Shown here: positions 22,019 through 25,326 of the stretch, piece after piece
Numbering within the stretch: the stretch's first letter is position 1
Layout: every line of letters starts with the position of its first letter
NCBI RefSeq assembly: GCF_049059935.1
Contig: NZ_JBMGQR010000063.1
Coordinates: 1-25,326, forward strand
Length of the DNA stretch: 25,326 bases
Reading direction: 5' to 3'
Origin: JAURVT01 sp049059935
Lineage (GTDB): Bacteria > Actinomycetota > Actinomycetes > Propionibacteriales > Nocardioidaceae
Position numbers and translations under genes: made by a program
Notes under the pieces: generated by a model
Told to the model about the DNA's origin: nothing
Database searches by the model: none
What the model saw: only the letters and a program-made list of their open reading frames with translations

Positions 22019-23017
22019 TCAGGAGGTGACGGTGGCGACGACCTTGCCGCGGACGCCGCCCGCGGCGAGCGACTCCAGCGCGGAAGGGATCTGGTCGAAG
22101 TCGACGGTCCGGCCGACGACGGGGCGCAGCGCGCCGGTGTCCACGAGCTCGGCGATCCGTCGCAGCTGGTCGCCGTCGGCCCGCATGAACAGGAACTCGT
22201 AGGTGACGCCGAGCCTCTTGGCCAGGCGGCGGGTCCTGGCGCTGAGGGCGGCGATCGCGAGCCGCAGGACGGGGTTGAGCCCGATCTCGCGGGCGAAGGC
22301 GGGGTCCGGCGGCCCGGCGATGCCGACGACCTTGCCTCCGGGGCGCAGGACGCGCATCGACCGCTCGAGGTTCTCGCCGCCGAGGCTGTCGAGCACGAGG
22401 TCGTAGCCCGACAGCGTCTCGGCGAAGTCCTGGCTGCGGTAGTCGACGACGACGTCGGCACCGAGCTCGCGGACGAAGTCGGCGTTGCCTGCGCTCGCGG
22501 TGGTGGCGACCGTGGCGCCGAGGTGCTTGGCGAGCTGGATCGCGATGGACCCGACGCCGCCGGCCCCGGCGTGGACCAGGACCTTCTGCCCCGGGCGCAC
22601 GTCGCCCTTCTCCACCAGCGCCTGCCACGCCGTCAGCGCGACGAGCGGCAGCGACCCGGCCTCGACGACGTCGACGGTGCGGGGCGCGAGCGCGAGGTCG
22701 GACTCGTCGACGGCGATGCGCTCGGCGAACGTGCCGATGCGGTCCTTGTCGGGGCGGGCGTAGATCACGTCGCCGGCGGCGAACGCCCGGACCCGAGACC
22801 CGACGCGGACGACCGTCCCGGCGACGTCGTTGCCCGCCGTCAGGGGCAGCCGGTACGGGAGGACCTGCCTGAACTCGCCGACCCGGATCTTCTCGTCGAG
22901 CTGGTTCAGGCCGGCGGCACGCACCTGCACCAGCACGTCGCGGTCCCCGACCACCGGCTCGGCGACGTCGGCCGCCCGCAGCGGCTGCTTGTAGGCGGTG
23001 ACGACGAACGCCCTCAT
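22019..23017 (-). CDS. Quinone oxidoreductase-like NADP-dependent dehydrogenase (MDR superfamily)
   Basis: The product has 332 aa. The N-terminal GroES-like part contains LVQVRAAGLNQLDEKIRVGE and LPLTAGNDVAGTVVRVG. The Rossmann part has VLVHAGAGGVGSIAIQLAKHLGA, the NADPH-binding AxxGVG of the zeta-crystallin/QOR branch. The zinc-ligand cysteines of alcohol dehydrogenases are absent, so it is a zinc-independent reductase of quinones or enones. AGGAG seven bases upstream supports the ATG at 23017; an in-frame start at 23062 has no ribosome site. It is divergent from a TetR regulator, a common pairing for electrophile-responsive reductases. Confidence 0.93.
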   Translation of the reverse strand: MRAFVVTAYKQPLRAADVAEPVVGDRDVLVQVRAAGLNQLDEKIRVGEFRQVLPYRLPLTAGNDVAGTVVRVGSRVRAFAAGDVIYARPDKDRIGTFAERIAVDESDLALAPRTVDVVEAGSLPLVALTAWQALVEKGDVRPGQKVLVHAGAGGVGSIAIQLAKHLGATVATTASAGNADFVRELGADVVVDYRSQDFAETLSGYDLVLDSLGGENLERSMRVLRPGGKVVGIAGPPDPAFAREIGLNPVLRLAIAALSARTRRLAKRLGVTYEFLFMRADGDQLRRIAELVDTGALRPVVGRTVDFDQIPSALESLAAGGVRGKVVATVTS

Positions 23018-23066
23018 CCTCGTGCTCCTCACGTCGTGCTCGCGTCCGTCGCGAACCTTCATATGA

Positions 23067-23095
23067 TGACCGTACTACATTCTCGACTGTAGGAT
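23067..23095 (+). promoter_or_regulatory. tetR promoter with embedded dyad operator
   Basis: TGACCG (23067-23072), a 17-base spacer and TAGGAT (23090-23095) form a good promoter for the TetR gene. CTACA (23075-23079), eight bases, TGTAG (23088-23092) is an exact dyad lying between and over these boxes. On the minus strand TACGGT (23074-23069) is a possible -10 for the oxidoreductase gene. Bound protein could therefore shut both promoters. Confidence 0.6.
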
Positions 23096-23159
23096 GACGA
23101 TCATCAGGAGATCGGCTCGGGGTGGCGCCCGTCGACGTCCGGCACGGAAGGAAGACCCC

Positions 23160-23762
23160 ATGGCGCGGTACGACGAGCAGCACAAGCAGGCCACGCGCGA
23201 GCGCATCCTCGCGACGTCCGGTCGGAGGCTGAAGAGCGACGGCGTCGACGGGTCCGGCGTGGCGACGCTGATGAAGGACGCCGGCCTCACCAACGGGGCG
23301 TTCTACGCGCACTTCGACTCCAAGGACGACCTCGTCGCCCACGTGGTGAGGAACGAGCTGCACTCCCAGCTCGCCGGCTTCTCCGACCTCGACCCCGGCG
23401 CCGACGGGCTGCGACAGCTCGTGGCCGGGTACCTCACCGTCGACCACCGCGACCACCCCGACCTCGGCTGCCCGTCGGCCGCGCTGCTCGACGAGATCGC
23501 CCGCGGCCCGCACGTCGTCCGACAGGCCTACTCCGACGGCATCCTCGAGATCGTCGACGCCCTGACCGACCGGCTCCCCGACGCCGCCACGGCCTCGGGC
23601 CGCCGGGGCGCGCGAGCCAGGGTCCTGAGTGCCTACGCGCTCATGGCCGGGACGATCCAGCTGGCCCGGGCCCTCACCGACGACGAGCTGGCCTCCGACG
23701 TCATCGCGCAGGGACTCGCCGACGTCATCGCCCTGCTCGGCCTGGACCGCACCCGCGCCTGA
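23160..23762 (+). CDS. TetR family transcriptional regulator
   Basis: The product has 200 aa. The N-terminal TetR helix-turn-helix (about residues 10-58) shows RERILATSGRRLKSDGVDG, VATLMKDAGLTNGAFYAHFDSKDDL. The core contains DLGCPSAALLDEIARGP, a pattern seen in the subgroup that responds to reactive electrophiles; whether its Cys senses anything here is inference. ATG 23160 has GGAAGGA upstream, whereas the in-frame extension to 23094 overlaps the promoter. It is divergent from the oxidoreductase-hydrolase operon and probably represses it and itself. Confidence 0.93.
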   Translation: MARYDEQHKQATRERILATSGRRLKSDGVDGSGVATLMKDAGLTNGAFYAHFDSKDDLVAHVVRNELHSQLAGFSDLDPGADGLRQLVAGYLTVDHRDHPDLGCPSAALLDEIARGPHVVRQAYSDGILEIVDALTDRLPDAATASGRRGARARVLSAYALMAGTIQLARALTDDELASDVIAQGLADVIALLGLDRTRA

Positions 23763-23819
23763 CCCCCGGCAACGCGCACCCCGTCCGTCCGTGTCCCGCG
23801 GTCGCGTGCACGCAGCACC

Positions 23820-23825
23820 TAGGGT
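23820..23825 (+). promoter_or_regulatory. -10 element TAGGGT before the M23-like gene
   Basis: TAGGGT fits TAnnnT and ends six bases before the ATG at 23832, the spacing for a leaderless transcript. The intervening GAGGCG is too short to act as a normal ribosome site. Confidence 0.4.
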
Positions 23826-23831
23826 GAGGCG

Positions 23832-24503
23832 ATGCACGAGCCCGTCGCGTTGCGACTGCCTCTGGACGGTCCGTGCCTGGTGCAGAACTCGCCCGCACGA
23901 CGGGTTCCGAGCCACGGCACCCACGTGATGGCCACGACGTACGCGATCGATCTCATGCCGGTCGACGACCGGGGACGCAGCGCGGTCGAGCGGGATTGGC
24001 GCACGGTGCTCGCCACCGAGCCGCCGGAGAGGTTCTGGGGGTTCGGGGCGCCGGTCCTGTCCCCCGCGTCCGGGACGGTGGTCCACGTCCACGACGGCGA
24101 GCCCGACCACCCCGCCCGTCGGTCACCGCTCTCGCTCGTGCCCTACGGGTGGGGGCAGGCGGCACGGCTCCGGCGCGGCGCCGACGGCCTGGCCGGCAAC
24201 CACGTGGTCCTGCGGCTCCGGCACGGGCGGGGGTTCGTCGCGCTCGCACACCTGCAGCACGGCTCGGTCGGCGTCACGCACGGAGATCTCGTCGAGGTCG
24301 GCCGACGGCTCGGTGCGTGCGGAAACTCGGGCAACTCCACCGAGCCCCACGTCCACCTGCAGGCCATGGACGGCGCCGATGCGATGACGGCCCACGGCCT
24401 CCCCATCGTCCTCACCAGGTTCCGCGAGCATCGGGGCGGCACGAGCAGGCTCGTCGCGTCCGGCCTGCCCGCGGAGGCATCGGTCGTCGAGCCCTCCGGC
24501 TAA
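23832..24503 (+). CDS. M23-like metallopeptidase homologue without signal peptide
   Basis: The product has 223 aa. The M23 (LytM) zinc ligands are recognisable: His in HGTH (28 or 31) with Asp40 in YAIDL, and HVH (173-175) preceded by GNSGNSTEP. The intermediate LSPASGTVVHVHDGE, VVLRLRHGRGFVALAHLQHGSV and GDLVEVGRRLGACG segments follow the family fold. Family members usually cut peptidoglycan cross-links outside the cell, but this one has no signal peptide or membrane helix. It is therefore either cytosolic with another substrate or exported by an unusual route. It is followed by a serine peptidase gene 83 bases downstream. Confidence 0.82.
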   Translation: MHEPVALRLPLDGPCLVQNSPARRVPSHGTHVMATTYAIDLMPVDDRGRSAVERDWRTVLATEPPERFWGFGAPVLSPASGTVVHVHDGEPDHPARRSPLSLVPYGWGQAARLRRGADGLAGNHVVLRLRHGRGFVALAHLQHGSVGVTHGDLVEVGRRLGACGNSGNSTEPHVHLQAMDGADAMTAHGLPIVLTRFREHRGGTSRLVASGLPAEASVVEPSG

Positions 24504-24535
24504 GGCAGGCGGATCCGGGCCAGGATGGTGGGCAC

Positions 24536-24567
24536 CGGTCCACCGCCGGACCGACTGTGGTCGGTCC
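24536..24567 (+). promoter_or_regulatory. Perfect 8-bp hairpin with an alternative pairing, upstream of the S51-like gene
   Basis: GGACCGAC (24548-24555), loop TGTG, GTCGGTCC (24560-24567) is an exact stem-loop 19 bases before the GTG start. An upstream CGGTCC (24536-24541) can pair with the same GGACCG (24548-24553) instead. It may terminate the M23-like transcript, act as an attenuator, or be an operator. No T-tract follows. Confidence 0.4.
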
Positions 24568-24586
24568 AGCACGATGGGAGAACCCC

Positions 24587-25246
24587 GTGAAGCTTTTGCT
24601 GACCTCAGGCGGCGTCACCAACGACAGCATCCACGCCGCCCTCGTCCGGCTTCTCGGCAAGCCGGTCGCCGAGGCTCACGCGCTCTGCGTCCCCACGGCC
24701 CAGTGGGGTCACCCGATGTGCGGGCCGGTGTCGGCGCGCAGCCTGCTCGCCGCCGGCTCGCACTCCCCTCACCTGTCGGGCCTGGGATGGGCGTCCCTCG
24801 GTCTGCTCGAGCTCACCGCCCTGCCCACCATCGGCCCCGACCGCTGGGTGCCCTGGGTGCGGGAGGCCGACGCGCTGCTGGTGGACGGCGGCGACGCCAC
24901 CTACCTCAGCCACTGGATGCGCACCTCCGGGCTGGCCGACCTCCTGCCTTCACTCGACGACACCGTCTGGGTCGGGGTCAGCGCCGGCAGCATGGTCATG
25001 GCTCCCCGCATCGGAGCCGAGTTCGTCGAGTGGCCCGACGCTCCGGGCGACCAGACCCTCGGCGTCGTGGACTTCGGCATCTTCCCGCACCTGGGTGCCT
25101 TCCCCGAGAACTCCATGGCCGACGCCACGCGTTGGGCGGCCGGCATCGGCATCCCGGCCTACGCCATCGACGAGCAGACGGCCATCAGCGTCAGCGACGC
25201 GGACGTCGCCGTCGTCTCCGAGGGCAGGTGGGAGCGCCTGGGGTGA
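24587..25246 (+). CDS. S51-like serine peptidase (peptidase E / type 1 glutamine amidotransferase-like)
   Basis: The product has 219 aa from the GTG at 24587, with GGGAG seven bases upstream; the longer open frame from 23873 is a shadow of the M23-like gene. The nucleophile elbow is GVSAGS (Ser132), preceded by the DGGDATYL block (100-107) characteristic of peptidase E relatives. His168 in FPHLG fits the catalytic His position. Peptidase E removes N-terminal Asp from dipeptides, but relatives differ in specificity. The protein is cytosolic with no signal peptide. Confidence 0.88.
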   Translation: MKLLLTSGGVTNDSIHAALVRLLGKPVAEAHALCVPTAQWGHPMCGPVSARSLLAAGSHSPHLSGLGWASLGLLELTALPTIGPDRWVPWVREADALLVDGGDATYLSHWMRTSGLADLLPSLDDTVWVGVSAGSMVMAPRIGAEFVEWPDAPGDQTLGVVDFGIFPHLGAFPENSMADATRWAAGIGIPAYAIDEQTAISVSDADVAVVSEGRWERLG

Positions 25247-25302
25247 GCCCGGTCGACAGGACCGTGGGCTCCGTCCCGCCGGAGCTCCGGAGTTGTCGGT
25301 GG

Positions 25303-25326
25303 CTCAGAGGCCTATGGGCCCCTGAG
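25303..25326 (+). terminator. Hairpin at the window end
   Basis: CTCAG (25303-25307) and GGCC (25309-25312) pair with GGCC (25317-25320) and CTGAG (25322-25326), with one A-C mismatch and a TATG loop. It is 56 bases after the S51-like stop and is a likely terminator. Any T-tract would lie beyond the window. Confidence 0.45.

Noticed and set aside
21978..24110. Very long minus-strand open frame (999 codons, 21111-24110) continuous with the hydrolase gene
   Set aside because: Only 21111-21977 encodes a recognisable protein. The rest is antisense or out-of-frame to the oxidoreductase, TetR and M23-like genes and is an effect of high GC content.
23873..24586. N-terminal extension of the S51-like peptidase frame
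   Set aside because: It overlaps the M23-like gene out of frame. A GTG at 24587 with a good ribosome site starts the recognisable protein.
25278..25290. CCGGAGCTCCGG palindrome near the end
   Set aside because: It is a short GC-rich palindrome with no loop, of a type expected by chance at this GC content. The larger hairpin at 25303-25326 is the better terminator.
1..25326. CRISPR array, tRNA, rRNA, insertion sequence or prophage
   Set aside because: No regularly spaced direct repeats, cloverleaf-like elements, transposase motifs or phage genes were seen. Codon use appears uniform across the window.

Overview
The window is very GC-rich DNA with almost every third codon position G or C, frequent GTG starts, and gene families typical of Actinobacteria: IclR, MmyB-type XRE, DrrAB-type ABC exporter, GAF-ANTAR, a PASTA module and TTT carboxylate transport. 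It looks chromosomal and most like a Nocardioidaceae-type actinobacterium. That placement is inference from gene style, because no rRNA or other marker is present. No tRNA, rRNA, CRISPR array, insertion sequence or phage gene was recognised.

Layout. (1) 1-4335: the tail of a 3-oxoacid CoA-transferase B subunit, then three signalling genes whose sensory GAF domains resemble one another: GAF-GGDEF with a degenerate active site, GAF-ANTAR, and a divergent GAF-GGDEF-EAL protein. Together they form a local c-di-GMP/antiterminator signalling island. (2) 4420-6603: a small unknown gene, then a convergent DrrA/DrrB-like ABC exporter pair. (3) 6683-12903: a minus-strand operon tctB-tctA-tctC-RraA-like aldolase-UspA-hydroxyacid dehydrogenase, divergent from an IclR regulator, with palindromic operator candidates in the shared promoter. 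It reads as uptake and breakdown of an unidentified carboxylate. (4) 13019-15869: a secreted metzincin protease with an Arg/Ala-rich helical stalk, a PASTA-containing protein and an unknown acidic protein. (5) 15934-21059: a minus-strand redox cluster (Tat-type lipoprotein flavodoxin, aldo-keto reductase, two SDRs, secreted DUF4394 protein) divergent from an MmyB-like XRE regulator. (6) 21111-23762: an alpha/beta hydrolase and a quinone-oxidoreductase-like enzyme, divergent from a TetR regulator with a promoter-embedded dyad. (7) 23832-25246: a non-secreted M23-like protein and an S51-like serine peptidase.

How the genes work together. Three metabolic units (3, 5, 6) share one design: catabolic or redox genes transcribed away from a single local regulator. 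The best candidates for undescribed biology are the GAF/c-di-GMP/ANTAR island, the TTT operon with an embedded UspA protein, and the exported flavodoxin-oxidoreductase cluster. Several convergent gene pairs end in compact hairpins, two of which contain both stop codons.
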